From Nocardia brasiliensis IFM 10847 (GTDB taxonomy: Bacteria; Actinomycetota; Actinomycetes; Mycobacteriales; Mycobacteriaceae): a stretch of 64,000 nucleotides of DNA. Positions 1 through 8,562 of the stretch are shown in pieces. Within the stretch, counting starts at the first letter, position 1, and the number at the start of each line of letters is the position of its first letter. The stretch is from NCBI RefSeq assembly GCF_000710915.1, contig NZ_BAUA01000087.1:1-64000 (forward strand), written 5' to 3'. Made by a program: the position numbers and the translations under genes. Under the pieces are notes generated by a model. That model searched no databases. It was not told the origin of the DNA and saw only the letters and a list, made by a program, of their open reading frames with translations.

Positions 1-292
1 TGCCGCGGTCGAGCGCCTGATCGAGCAGGCGCCGGCCCGCGGCGGTACCGATCCGGGCAAAGGCGGCGACCAGCCGGTCCATCGGCTCGTCGCCCTGCCA
101 CAGATGGTCCGCCATCAGACGGGTACGCGGCGTCTCGACCGGGATCGGCCGCACCTCCAGCCACGGCGAGAGAATCGATTTCCTTGGCTCGTACCATAAT
201 TCGGTGGCCACGGCGCGAGGCGGAGCGGGTCGCAGCGGCATCCCCGGTCGATAGTAGTAGTCGTAGGGATGGTCGGTAGGCACGTCGAGCAT
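1..292 (-). CDS. MpaB/DUF2236-like oxygenase, N-terminal part (runs off the left edge)
   Basis: The ATG at 292 opens a reading frame of 97 codons that is still open at base 1, so the C-terminus lies outside the window. The N-terminus is rich in Tyr and Pro, and the visible part ends in MADHLWQGDEPMDRLVAAF followed by a Gly-rich helix. That is the usual opening of the MpaB/DUF2236 family (heme-type oxygenase fold, including latex-clearing proteins). It starts only 3 nt after the stop of the MpaB gene upstream of it, so the two are probably co-transcribed and may be paralogues. Only the amino-terminal fragment is visible, so the family call is tentative. Confidence 0.5.
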   Translation of the reverse strand, partial: MLDVPTDHPYDYYYRPGMPLRPAPPRAVATELWYEPRKSILSPWLEVRPIPVETPRTRLMADHLWQGDEPMDRLVAAFARIGTAAGRRLLDQALDRG

Positions 293-295
293 CGG

Positions 296-1315
296 TCAGA
301 ATCCTGTCAGTTGGCGAAATCTCGTCACCGGCGTGCTGCCGTGATCCGCGTGCACGGGGCAGTAGTGTTTGGGATCGGCGCGATGTTCCGGTGCGGGCCA
401 CAGCAATTCGGGCGCTTCCGGTGGCGCCAGCGTCGCCGGGCGCAGGCCCCGGGCCCGACGCCGCCCGGCCCGGATCCGCGGAAAGAAATAGCGGATCTCC
501 TCCGGCGTCACCCGATTCAGCGCGGTGAACAACGCGCACCACCGGTCGAACCAGAACTGGTCCCGCGGGGTCCAGTCGAAGCCCATGGTGCGCCGGATCG
601 CCGGATCGCACAGGCCGATCGTGACGAACTGGTAGAACCTGGCGCCCGCCGGGCGAAACAGCCTGTTCCACAACGGTTCCGGCAACAGCTCCAGGATCGG
701 GAACGGCGGCACGGGGGCCTGCTCGGCCAGGCGGTACACCTCCCATGCGGCCTTGGTCGGCTCCAAGACGTGCGCGCACATGTGATTCCAGTACTCCTGG
801 AACTCCGGCCAGCTCTTCGGCACGACCCGCATGCTCATCCCGTACATCTCGTACCACTGGTATTGCTCGCGCCAGAGCTGCTCGCGCTGTTGCGGCGTCA
901 GCCCGCCCATGAAGAGCTCACCGGCCCGCAGAGTCTGCACGAAGAACACCGCGTGTGCCCAGTAGAACGTGCCGGGATCGAGGGCGTGATAACGCCGCCC
1001 CCGTTCGTCGCGGCCTTTGATCGTGCGGTGATAGTCGACGATCTCGCGCGCGGTCTGCTCGGCGCGCGGGCCGTCGAAGACCACGCCGACGATCGGATAC
1101 GCCGACCGCAGCACGCGCTGATAGAACTCGTCTTGGATCTGCGAATGATATTCGACCCCGGCGCCGAGACCCGGATGCATGTTCTGCACCATGCCGAGGA
1201 ACAACCCGCTCGGCGCGAAGTACAGCGAGCCGAAGATCTTCCAGGTCAACGAGTCCGGGCCGAGCGGAACAGGTACACGGCGACCCTCGTGCACCACGTC
1301 ATTGTGTGCCACCAT
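296..1315 (-). CDS. MpaB family oxygenase (DUF2236)
   Basis: 339-residue protein of the MpaB/DUF2236 family, thought to bind heme and act on hydrophobic substrates; its substrate here is unknown. Diagnostic stretches are WKIFGSLYFAPSGLFLGMVQ and HPGLGAGVEYHSQ near the N-terminus, and the histidine-bearing DPGTFYWAHAVFF segment. A TTG at 1351 would extend it by 12 residues but would leave only 11 bp to the divergent TetR start. The ATG at 1315 leaves 47 bp for a promoter and is preferred. It is followed after 3 nt by a second probable MpaB-type gene. The divergent TetR gene at 1363 is the likely regulator. Confidence 0.82.
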   Translation of the reverse strand: MVAHNDVVHEGRRVPVPLGPDSLTWKIFGSLYFAPSGLFLGMVQNMHPGLGAGVEYHSQIQDEFYQRVLRSAYPIVGVVFDGPRAEQTAREIVDYHRTIKGRDERGRRYHALDPGTFYWAHAVFFVQTLRAGELFMGGLTPQQREQLWREQYQWYEMYGMSMRVVPKSWPEFQEYWNHMCAHVLEPTKAAWEVYRLAEQAPVPPFPILELLPEPLWNRLFRPAGARFYQFVTIGLCDPAIRRTMGFDWTPRDQFWFDRWCALFTALNRVTPEEIRYFFPRIRAGRRRARGLRPATLAPPEAPELLWPAPEHRADPKHYCPVHADHGSTPVTRFRQLTGF

Positions 1316-1362
1316 GAATCGATGCTGACACGAATAAATACTCGCGTTCAATTCGTCTTCTG

Positions 1363-2028
1363 ATGCCGCCGAAGACCCGGAAAACCCCGCAGCAGCAGCG
1401 GTCTCGAGCCATGGTCGCGCGCCTGGTCGACGCGGGTCAGGACGTGCTGATCCAGCACGGCTACGACGGCGCGTCCACCAACCGGATCGCCGAGGCGGCC
1501 GGGGTCAGTCCCGGCTCGCTGTACCAGTACTTCCCGGACAAGGACGCGATCGTCACCGCCGTGATCGACCGCTTCAACACCGAGGTCGCGTCCGTGGTGC
1601 ACGGCAGTGTGCTGGCGAACCTTGCCGAGCCGCCCGAAATCGCCGTTCCCGCAGCGATTTCCGTGCTGCTCGAGGCGCTCGGGCAGCATCCCGCGCTGCT
1701 GCGCGCGGTGATCGAGCAGACTCCGCGGCTCAGCGGCGCGAACACGGTGTTCGCCTTCGAACAGCAGATCGGCGGTATCGCCAGGGCCGCGCTCGCCATG
1801 CACAGTGCGGCGCTGCCCGACGACGTCGACTTCGACGCCGCCTCGTGGCTGCTCGTACGCACGGTCGAACATCTGACGATCCGCTACGTGCTGGACCAGC
1901 CGCCCATCTCCCGCGAGCGGTTCCTGGCCGACATCACCCGGTTGATCCTGAACTTCTTCTATCCCGCGCCGAGCGGTCTACCTGCGCAGAGGCCGACGCC
2001 GCGCCGGTCACGAGCAGAACGCGAGTAG
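1363..2028 (+). CDS. TetR family transcriptional regulator
   Basis: 221-residue TetR repressor. Residues 12-62 form the N-terminal helix-turn-helix, with the recognition segment TNRIAEAAGVSPGSLYQYF and the usual following DKDAIV. The C-terminal ligand domain is helical and unassigned. It is divergent from the MpaB genes, and the short AT-rich gap (1316-1362) holds a weak CGAAT/ATTCG inverted repeat (1331-1355) that could be its operator. It probably controls itself and the MpaB pair in response to a hydrophobic ligand; that is inferred from position only. Confidence 0.88.
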   Translation: MPPKTRKTPQQQRSRAMVARLVDAGQDVLIQHGYDGASTNRIAEAAGVSPGSLYQYFPDKDAIVTAVIDRFNTEVASVVHGSVLANLAEPPEIAVPAAISVLLEALGQHPALLRAVIEQTPRLSGANTVFAFEQQIGGIARAALAMHSAALPDDVDFDAASWLLVRTVEHLTIRYVLDQPPISRERFLADITRLILNFFYPAPSGLPAQRPTPRRSRAERE

Positions 2029-2038
2029 CCGATACGAC

Positions 2039-2075
2039 AACGGGCACGCGCCGCTTCCGCGGTCGCGTGCCCGTT
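2039..2075. terminator. Bidirectional hairpin terminator between convergent genes
   Basis: A perfect 12-bp inverted repeat, AACGGGCACGCG (2039-2050) and CGCGTGCCCGTT (2064-2075), has a 13-nt loop. It sits in the 56-bp gap between the TetR stop (2028) and the permease stop (2085). There is no long T tract, as is common in actinomycetes. Confidence 0.8.
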
Positions 2076-2084
2076 CTCGAACGC

Positions 2085-3509
2085 CTAGTGCTCGGCAGCC
2101 TTCGCGCGCGCTCCGAACCGCGTCAGGCCCACGTAACCGGCCGAGACCAGCACGGCCCACACCAGGCCGACCACGAGCGCGGTACGCCCGCTCTCGGTCC
2201 AGAACAGCAGCACGACCACCAGGGCCAGGAAAACCAGCGCTGCGACGGTGGTGTACGGGGCGGCGGGCAGGCGGTAGTCGCTGGCGGGCAGTTCGCCGCG
2301 GGCGACCTTGGCACGGTAGATCAGGTGGCAGACCAGGATGATGCCCCACACGAAGATGATGCCGATGGTGCTCACCGAGGTGATGTAGGCGAACGCCTTG
2401 TCCGGCGAGACGACGTTGACGATCACGCCGATCACCATCGCGGCCGCCGACACGCTGATGCCGACGTAGGGCACCTGCCGCGAGCTCAGCTTCTCCAACG
2501 CCGACGGGGCCTCGCCGTGCATCGACAGGGTGCGCAGCATGCGGCCGGTCGAGTAGATGCCCGAGTTGCACGACGACAGCGCCGCGGTCAGCAGCACGAA
2601 GTTGATGATGCCGGCCGCGCCGGGGATGCCGATCTGCTGGAACACCTCGACGAACGGACTCTTGCCCTCGTGGAAGGTGCGCCAGCTCGCCACCGACATG
2701 ATCACCAGCAGCGCGCCGACGTAGAACAGGCCGATGCGGAACGGCAGGGTGTTGATCGCCTTGCGCAGTGTCTTGCGCGGGTCGCGCGCCTCGCCGGCCG
2801 TCACGCCGACCAATTCGACACCGACGTAGGCGAACAGCACGATCTGCAACACCAGCAGCGACTGCCCGAACCCGTTCGGGAACACCCCGCCGTCGGCCCA
2901 GAGGTTGGTCACGGTCGGGTTCGCGGCGTGGCCGAAGCCGATGGTCAGCACGCCGATGCCGAGCAGGATCATGCCGATGATCGCGGTGACTTTGATGGCG
3001 GAGAACCAGAATTCGCCCTCACCGAACAGTCGCACGGAGATCAGGTTCGCGGCGAACATCACGGCGAGCACCACCAGCGCGGTGATCCACGGCTCGATAT
3101 CGAACCAGTACTGCACGTACTTGCCCGCGACGGTGATCTCGGCCATGCAGGTGGCCACCCACACCGCCCAGTAGGACCAGCCGGTCACGAAACCCGCGAA
3201 GCGGCCGAGGAATTCGTGCGCGTACTCGGCGAAGCTGCCCGACACGGGGCGATAGGTGAGCAGCTCCCCCAACGCGCGCATGATGACGAAGATCGCCAGG
3301 CCCGCCGCCAGGTAGGCCAGGATCAGCGCGGGGCCCGCCTGCTCGATCGCGCCGCCGGCGCCGTAGAACAGGCCGGTGCCGATCGCGCCGCCGATGGCGA
3401 TCATCTGAATGGTGCGCGGGCTCAGACCGCGCGCGTAGCCCTCCGATTCGCCGGTGCCGGTTTGGTCGAGCGTTCCGGCGTCCGATACTTCACGGTCGGC
3501 GGCTGTCAT
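2085..3509 (-). CDS. Amino-acid permease (APC superfamily, AAT family)
   Basis: 474-residue membrane protein with about twelve hydrophobic segments, importing an amino acid by proton symport. The N-terminal signature (RTIQMIAIGGAIGTGLFYGA) and the SFAEYA motif in the third helix are typical of the amino-acid transporter family that includes CycA, AnsP, GabP and ProY. The internal VELVGVTAGEARDPRK loop is also characteristic. The exact substrate cannot be told from sequence. The ATG at 3509 follows a good ribosome site (AGAAGGA, 8 nt upstream); a GTG or ATG further upstream is not needed. It is probably monocistronic and ends at the hairpin at 2039-2075. Confidence 0.9.
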   Translation of the reverse strand: MTAADREVSDAGTLDQTGTGESEGYARGLSPRTIQMIAIGGAIGTGLFYGAGGAIEQAGPALILAYLAAGLAIFVIMRALGELLTYRPVSGSFAEYAHEFLGRFAGFVTGWSYWAVWVATCMAEITVAGKYVQYWFDIEPWITALVVLAVMFAANLISVRLFGEGEFWFSAIKVTAIIGMILLGIGVLTIGFGHAANPTVTNLWADGGVFPNGFGQSLLVLQIVLFAYVGVELVGVTAGEARDPRKTLRKAINTLPFRIGLFYVGALLVIMSVASWRTFHEGKSPFVEVFQQIGIPGAAGIINFVLLTAALSSCNSGIYSTGRMLRTLSMHGEAPSALEKLSSRQVPYVGISVSAAAMVIGVIVNVVSPDKAFAYITSVSTIGIIFVWGIILVCHLIYRAKVARGELPASDYRLPAAPYTTVAALVFLALVVVLLFWTESGRTALVVGLVWAVLVSAGYVGLTRFGARAKAAEH

Positions 3510-3832
3510 AGTGCGGTCCTTCTCTCTTGCGGCAACGACGCGACGGCCGGGATCGTCGGTCGGTGACCCCGGACACATGACATGGGATCATCGCATGTTT
3601 GCGCATCGATCAGTACGTCACGCTACCGGTTGCGCCCACCCGCCGGGCACCGAGCAGCACCCGGCGAACCCGACTTCGCAGGTAAAAGGCCTGAATACGT
3701 CAGGTCGCCACAATCGGGCCGGTCCGCTGAGCGCGCTACTTCGAAAGCCGTGCCGGGCCCGAACGATTCCGCGGCGACGGCCGCACCGAACGCCGCGCCG
3801 CATCGTTCACGATCAACGGGGAGTAGTGTCAG
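3510..3832. other. Intergenic region between permease and SIP gene
   Basis: 323 bp between divergent genes. It must hold the permease promoter; the open frames crossing it have no family features or ribosome sites and look like chance frames. No gene or RNA is recognised. Confidence 0.5.
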
Positions 3833-3851
3833 TAAGGTAACCCTAATTCTA
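3833..3851. promoter_or_regulatory. Candidate IdeR/DtxR iron box upstream of the SIP gene
   Basis: TAAGGTAACCCTAATTCTA matches about 12 of 19 positions of the IdeR consensus TTAGGTTAGSCTAACCTAA. It lies 19 bp before the start of a siderophore-interacting protein, a classic iron-repressed gene, which raises its credibility. Confidence 0.5.
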
Positions 3852-3869
3852 ATCGTGGGAGGATTACCT

Positions 3870-4640
3870 ATGGCTCGACCTCGCACCACCCTCACCGTGC
3901 AGCGCACCGAATGGCTCAGCCCGCATCTGATCCGGGTCCACCTCGGCGGACCCGGTTTCGCCGCGTTCAAGGACAACGAGTTCACCGATTCCTACGTCAA
4001 GTTCATCTTCGAACGCGACGGCATCGAGGTGCTGCGCACCTACACCGTCCGCTCGGTCGATCACGAAGCCGGCGAACTCGCCGCGGATTTCGTGTATCAC
4101 GGCGCCGAGGGCATCGCGGGACCGTGGGCTGCCGAGACCAAGCCCGGCGACACCATCGACCTGTACGGTCCCGGTGGCGCGTACGCGCCCCGGTCCGATG
4201 CGGACTGGCATCTGCTGGCCGGCGACGAGGCAGCGCTGCCCGCCATCGCCGCGGCACTGGAAGCGATGGACGCGGACGCGGTCGGCTACGCGTTCGTCGA
4301 GGTGGCCGGGCCGGACGACGAACTGCCGCTGCGCAAGCCCGACGGCATCGAGTTCACCTGGCTGCACCGCGGCGGCCGCGGACCGGGCGAGGTGCTCGCC
4401 GAAAGCGTGCGCAGCGCGCCGTGGAAAGACGGCCAGGTGCAGGTCTTCATCCACGGCGAAGCCCAGGCCGTCATGCACGACCTGCGACGCTACGTGCGCC
4501 GCGAGCACAATGTGCCCGCCGAATGGGCGGCGTCGATCTCGGGCTACTGGCGCCGTGGTCGCACCGAAGAAGGCTTCCGGGAATGGAAGGCCGAGCTGAA
4601 GGCGAAGGACGCGGCCGAGCCAGCGGCTTCGCAGAGCTGA
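3870..4640 (+). CDS. Siderophore-interacting protein (FAD-dependent ferric-siderophore reductase)
   Basis: 256-residue cytoplasmic SIP/ViuB family protein that reduces ferric siderophores to release iron. The N-terminal FAD-binding barrel carries RTYTVRSVDHEAGELAADFV, where the RxYTxR motif binds flavin. The C-terminal NAD(P)H-binding part has LLAGDEAALPAIAAALE, and the family-typical tail SISGYWRRGRTEEGFR follows. A strong GGGAGGA ribosome site 5 nt before the ATG at 3870 fixes the start; longer upstream frames are not credible. A candidate iron box lies just upstream, so it is probably repressed by IdeR under iron sufficiency. Confidence 0.92.
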   Translation: MARPRTTLTVQRTEWLSPHLIRVHLGGPGFAAFKDNEFTDSYVKFIFERDGIEVLRTYTVRSVDHEAGELAADFVYHGAEGIAGPWAAETKPGDTIDLYGPGGAYAPRSDADWHLLAGDEAALPAIAAALEAMDADAVGYAFVEVAGPDDELPLRKPDGIEFTWLHRGGRGPGEVLAESVRSAPWKDGQVQVFIHGEAQAVMHDLRRYVRREHNVPAEWAASISGYWRRGRTEEGFREWKAELKAKDAAEPAASQS

Positions 4641-4686
4641 GCCGAGTTCGGCCCGAGCCGAGGGCCCGCGGACGCGTGCGGATCGA

Positions 4687-5598
4687 TCATGACGGCGTCG
4701 AAGTCCCGGAGTCCTTCAGCACCCGCTCGATCGCCGTACGAGTCGCCGCCACATACTTTTCCGGCTCGGCCAGGAAGACGTCATGGGCGGCGTCCAGCTC
4801 GATCACCTCGGCGCCGAGCAGGGCGGCCAGTTCTCGTTGGTCGGTGGGTGGCACCGCCCCGTCGCGGGCGGTGACCACCACCGCCGTGGGCAGCCCCGCG
4901 AGTTCGGCCGCGTGCGGCCGGAAGTCGAAGGCGTACTCGGCCAGGATCACGTCGACGATCACGCGCGGATGACACTGTCCCAGTTCGGCACTCAGCCACG
5001 GCCATAGTCGGGCCACCTCCGGCACGCGCGCTCGCGCTCTGCGGAAGTAGGCCAGCGGCAGGGTACGCCCGATGCCCGCGCTGACATGTGCGAGCGGGCG
5101 CAGCCCGCGGAAGAGCACCCGGCCGATCTGGTCGACGCGGCTGTCGAAGGCCATCGCGGTCGCCTCGAACACCAGCCCGCGCACCCGATCCCGGTGGCGC
5201 CGAGCGAATTCCAGACCGACCGGCCCGCCCAGCGAATACCCGCACACCACCACCTGATCGATGCCCAGCGCGTCCAGCACCGAGGCGGCGTCGTCGGCGC
5301 ACCGGGTGATGTCGAATCGTTCGTCGGCGGCCAGCGGCAGCCCGCGGCCGTGCCCGCGCAGGTCCAGTGCGACCAGACCGTGCTCGGCCGCGACCGGCGG
5401 CATCAGGTGACAGAAATTGACGTCCGCCGTCAGCGCCCAACCATGCAGCAGCAGAACCGGATCGGGGCCGGGCACGAATCGGACCGCGATCGTCGACCCG
5501 TCGGGTAGCACGATCGTCCGGCGTGGCGGCAGCCCGGCCGGCCCCTCGACCACGTCCCCACCACCGGGCTCAGCACCCCCCGAAAGGCTCGCCATCAC
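4687..5598 (-). CDS. Alpha/beta-fold hydrolase
   Basis: 303-residue hydrolase. LLLHGWALTAD holds the oxyanion-hole HG motif, GYSLGG is the nucleophile elbow with the catalytic serine, and an Asp and a C-terminal His (DAAHDVFLAEP) complete the triad. The DLRGHGRG loop is typical of the esterase/haloperoxidase-like branch. The substrate is unknown. The GTG at 5598 is followed directly by an ATG at 5595; either may be used and no clear ribosome site separates them. It is convergent with the SIP gene and lies head to tail with the next TetR gene, 27 bp away. Confidence 0.85.
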   Translation of the reverse strand: MMASLSGGAEPGGGDVVEGPAGLPPRRTIVLPDGSTIAVRFVPGPDPVLLLHGWALTADVNFCHLMPPVAAEHGLVALDLRGHGRGLPLAADERFDITRCADDAASVLDALGIDQVVVCGYSLGGPVGLEFARRHRDRVRGLVFEATAMAFDSRVDQIGRVLFRGLRPLAHVSAGIGRTLPLAYFRRARARVPEVARLWPWLSAELGQCHPRVIVDVILAEYAFDFRPHAAELAGLPTAVVVTARDGAVPPTDQRELAALLGAEVIELDAAHDVFLAEPEKYVAATRTAIERVLKDSGTSTPS

Positions 5599-5625
5599 CC
5601 GAACGACGGTAGCCGATGATCGCGA

Positions 5626-6243
5626 TCAGGAAAGGGGTAACGCCTGCGCCGCCCGCCGGATCTCGGGCAGCCGCGCGGGGTCGGCGAGCAGACCGGTCAA
5701 GGCGAATTCGACGATCTCCGCCGGGCTCACCGCGATCTCCGGCAGTGCGAGGGCATCGAAGAGGGCCTGCACGAGGCGCGCACCGGAAACCGGATCCATC
5801 GCCCGCACGTCACCTTCCCGCTGACCCGCCGTCACCAGTTCGATGACGATCCGATCCAACCTGGTGACCAGGCCCAGTTCGGCAGTGAAGCGTTCCCTGG
5901 TCAGCTCCTGGGTGGTGAGGATGGACGCGAGTACATACGGCGACCCTTGCAGATGGTCCAGCGCGTCGCGCAGCCACCGATGCAGTTTCACCACCGCGGG
6001 CGCGTCGAGCGCTGCCAGTTCGTCCGCCAGCGCCAGCGGACGTTCCAGACCGAGGCGGACCAGCGCGGCGAGGATGTCGTCCTTCGCGGCGAAGTGCTTG
6101 TAGATCGCGGGTTGGCGTACCCCGACGGCGGCGGCGATGTCGCGCGTCGAGGTGGCCGCGAATCCGCGCACGGCGATGAGCTCGGCGGCGGTACGCAGGA
6201 TGCGTTCGGCCGCCGGGCTCGATTGGGTCGTTTCCGCCGTCAT
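5626..6243 (-). CDS. TetR family transcriptional regulator
   Basis: 205-residue repressor with an N-terminal HTH (STRDIAAAVGVRQPAIYKHF) and a helical ligand-binding domain. The ATG at 6243 is chosen because it places the HTH at the usual distance; the longer frame to 6372 overlaps the upstream oxygenase gene. It starts 10 nt after the Rieske oxygenase stop, so the two form an operon. Two palindromes upstream of that operon (7420-7461) are the natural candidates for its operators, making it an autoregulated, substrate-responsive repressor. The inducer is unknown. Confidence 0.87.
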   Translation of the reverse strand: MTAETTQSSPAAERILRTAAELIAVRGFAATSTRDIAAAVGVRQPAIYKHFAAKDDILAALVRLGLERPLALADELAALDAPAVVKLHRWLRDALDHLQGSPYVLASILTTQELTRERFTAELGLVTRLDRIVIELVTAGQREGDVRAMDPVSGARLVQALFDALALPEIAVSPAEIVEFALTGLLADPARLPEIRRAAQALPLS

Positions 6244-6253
6244 GCGTTCCAGG

Positions 6254-7399
6254 CTAACGGCCGTACGGTTCGTCCCCGAGCAAGGCGGTGGCCAGATTCC
6301 GGTAGAAGGCCAGGATGCCGGGCTGCTCCTTGGGGCTGAGGTGGCCGCGCGCGGTGAATCGCGCGGCGACACCGCGCTGCACGGCTTCCAGGCCGTCGCG
6401 ATCCTCGTCGTTGATCATCATGGTGACCGCCTGCTGGGTGCGGCGCAGCGCTTCGGAATCGGTGGCCAGTTCCGGCAGGGTGAGCACGCCGCCGATCACC
6501 TGGACTCGGTCGATCGCCGTCGGCGTGAAGCTGAACCACACCACCTGGTCGCCGATCGCGATGAGCGCGCTCACCGGGAAACCCAGCAGCAGCATGCCGT
6601 TGTTGCGCTGGATCTCGTTCAGCCGCACCGCTTCCGGCTCCACCGGCAGGGCGAGCGGGATTCTGGCGTGCAGCACCCACGGCGAGTAGTGCTCGACGTG
6701 GATGTCGCTGCCGCCCGGCATGAACGGTTCGAGCGTCTCCCGGTGCAGGCCGATGACGTGATAGTTCTCGTGCCCGTTCTCCATCACCAGTTTCCAGTTC
6801 ACCTGCCATTGCAGCGACCACGAATCCACCTGCACCATCTCGCCGAGGCGGTACCCGTCGAACTGGGCCGCGGCCCGATCGAGGTGGTCGCCGATCGGTT
6901 CGGCGTCCGCGTCGAGGTTGATCCAGACCAGCCCGTTCCACTGCGCCAACGCGAATTGCGGTAGCCGGCACTGCTTGGGCGCGAAGTCCAAGTTGGCGCC
7001 CATGTACGGCGCACCGCGCAGCCGGCCGTCGAGGCCGTACTTCCACAGGTGGTAGCGGCAGGTGAACGAATCGGTATGGCCCGCACCGGGTTCGACGAGC
7101 GGCATCAGCCGGTGCCGGCAGATCGAGGACATCGCGCGCAGTTCGCCGTCCTGCCCCCGGGTGAGCACCACCGGCTCCCCCGCGATCGACAACGCCACAT
7201 AGTCGCCGGGACGCGCGAGCTGATCGACGTGCGCGGCCAGGATCCAGCTGCGCCGGAAGATCAACTCGCGCTCCAGCTCCCACAGCTCGGGCGAGGAGTA
7301 GGCGCTGGGCGGCAGAGTGAGCGCCGGAGGTTCCGGCTCGAGGTAGCGGTGCAGTTCCGCGAGGATCTCGCGGATGCCCGAGGTGGTGATCGCGGTCAT
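6254..7399 (-). CDS. Rieske non-heme iron oxygenase, large (alpha) subunit
   Basis: 381-residue aromatic-ring-hydroxylating dioxygenase alpha subunit. The Rieske 2Fe-2S ligands are Cys94, His96, Cys114 and His117 (CRHR and CRYH). The mononuclear iron site is marked by ENGHENYHVIGLH, with the two histidines of the facial triad. No beta subunit, ferredoxin or reductase lies next to it, so it must be an alpha-only enzyme (as in the choline- or carnitine-oxygenase-like and VanA-like groups) served by a reductase from elsewhere. It is co-transcribed with the TetR gene that follows. Two operator-like palindromes lie 21-62 bp upstream of its start. Confidence 0.9.
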   Translation of the reverse strand: MTAITTSGIREILAELHRYLEPEPPALTLPPSAYSSPELWELERELIFRRSWILAAHVDQLARPGDYVALSIAGEPVVLTRGQDGELRAMSSICRHRLMPLVEPGAGHTDSFTCRYHLWKYGLDGRLRGAPYMGANLDFAPKQCRLPQFALAQWNGLVWINLDADAEPIGDHLDRAAAQFDGYRLGEMVQVDSWSLQWQVNWKLVMENGHENYHVIGLHRETLEPFMPGGSDIHVEHYSPWVLHARIPLALPVEPEAVRLNEIQRNNGMLLLGFPVSALIAIGDQVVWFSFTPTAIDRVQVIGGVLTLPELATDSEALRRTQQAVTMMINDEDRDGLEAVQRGVAARFTARGHLSPKEQPGILAFYRNLATALLGDEPYGR

Positions 7400-7419
7400 A
7401 GGGGCCTCCCGAACGTGAG

Positions 7420-7435
7420 GTTATCGTTCGATAAC
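7420..7435. promoter_or_regulatory. Operator-like palindrome 1 upstream of the Rieske/TetR operon
   Basis: GTTATCGTTCGATAAC has 7-bp perfect arms around a 2-bp centre and lies 21 bp upstream of the oxygenase ATG. It is the start-proximal member of a pair sharing the GTTATC/GATAAC half-site. Confidence 0.7.
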
Positions 7436-7443
7436 TATGTTCA

Positions 7444-7461
7444 GGTTATCAAGCGATAACC
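7444..7461. promoter_or_regulatory. Operator-like palindrome 2 upstream of the Rieske/TetR operon
   Basis: GGTTATCAAGCGATAACC has 7-bp arms around a 4-bp centre. Its centre is 25 bp from that of the first palindrome, and both share the same half-site, as expected for tandem TetR-dimer sites. Confidence 0.7.
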
Positions 7462-7507
7462 ACCCGTCAAGGCATTATTTCCGGTGCCGACACGTACCTC
7501 GAACGCG

Positions 7508-8560
7508 CTACTGCTTCGGCGCGCGCAGCGCCTCCTCGACGAACCGGGTGGTGTAGGTCTTCGACAGATCGATGCGGTCCCGGACGGGGCGCACGTTCTT
7601 CGAATACTTGCCGAGGATGTCCAGAACATTCTGGGCGCCTTCGGGTTTCATCACACCGTCGCCGTTGAACATGCCGATCGAGTCGCGGATGGACTGGACG
7701 TAGAGGTCCTTGCCCGCGCTCGCGTACTGCGAGGGCATCTGCGCGGCGATCTCCTCCGGGGTGTGCGCCTTGATCCACTGCAGGGTCTGCACGAACGCCG
7801 CCGCGAGCTTGCGCACGATCTCCGGGTGCGCGTCGATGGTCGCGCAGCTCATGTACAGCGAGGTGGCCGGATACAAACCACCCAGGGCGGCCCGGGTGCC
7901 CGCCTCGGTGCGCATGTCGACCAGGATTCGCGCCTCCCCGGAATTGACCATCTGCGCGACGGTCGGGTCGGTGGTCATGCCCGCGTCGATGCCGTTGTGG
8001 TTCATCCCGGCGATGAACGTCTGTCCCGCACCGACTTTCACCCTGGTGTAGTCCGCGGTGGACATCCCCTGCTGACCGGTGAGCGCCTGGGTGAGGAAAT
8101 CGGTCGACGAGCCGAGCGAGGTGACGCCCAAATTCTTGCCGCGCAGATCGGCCGTCGACTTGATCTCGTCCGCGTCCGCCGTGGACACCAGCTCCACCTC
8201 GCCGGGCACGTCCGAGAACTGCACCACCGAACTGATGCACTGATCCTTGGCCTGCAGGTCGATGGTGTGGTCATAGAAGCCGACCACCGCCTGTACGTCG
8301 CCGGTGAGCAACGCCGTCTCGGCGTTCGCGCCGGACTGCTCGCCGAGCAGCTTCACATCGATGTCGTTGCTCTCGAAGTAGCCGAGTTGCTTGGTGAGCA
8401 TCGCGGGCAGGTAGATCACCTTCTCCAGCCCGCCGACCATGATGGTGATCTCCGGCCGCCCGTTCACCATCGGAATATGGCGCGAATCCCGGCATCCGGT
8501 GGCCAGCAGCAGTGCCGCCACGGCCAGCACGACGATCGTCACATGCTTGCGATATCTCAT
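7508..8560 (-). CDS. ABC transporter substrate-binding lipoprotein (NMT1/THI5, SsuA/TauA-like)
   Basis: 350-residue extracytoplasmic solute-binding protein. It begins with a lipoprotein signal peptide whose lipobox is LATGC, so it is anchored outside the membrane. The mature part (PEITIMVGGLEKVIYLPAML, then LGYFESNDIDVKLL) matches the NMT1/THI5-like fold used for sulfonates, taurine, nitrate and pyrimidine precursors. It is the last gene of the importer operon, 2 nt after the permease stop; the ATG at 8560 is favoured over the upstream start that would run into the permease. The ligand cannot be inferred safely. Confidence 0.88.
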   Translation of the reverse strand: MRYRKHVTIVVLAVAALLLATGCRDSRHIPMVNGRPEITIMVGGLEKVIYLPAMLTKQLGYFESNDIDVKLLGEQSGANAETALLTGDVQAVVGFYDHTIDLQAKDQCISSVVQFSDVPGEVELVSTADADEIKSTADLRGKNLGVTSLGSSTDFLTQALTGQQGMSTADYTRVKVGAGQTFIAGMNHNGIDAGMTTDPTVAQMVNSGEARILVDMRTEAGTRAALGGLYPATSLYMSCATIDAHPEIVRKLAAAFVQTLQWIKAHTPEEIAAQMPSQYASAGKDLYVQSIRDSIGMFNGDGVMKPEGAQNVLDILGKYSKNVRPVRDRIDLSKTYTTRFVEEALRAPKQ

Positions 8561-8562
8561 GC

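Noticed and set aside
1331..1355. CGAAT/ATTCG inverted repeat between MpaB and TetR
   Set aside because: Only 5-bp arms 15 bp apart; too weak to list as an operator, mentioned only in the TetR entry.
1845..3566. 573-codon plus-strand open frame
   Set aside because: It lies opposite the amino-acid permease, has Arg/Asp/His-rich shadow composition and no ribosome site; the permease has clear transmembrane signatures and a good ribosome site.
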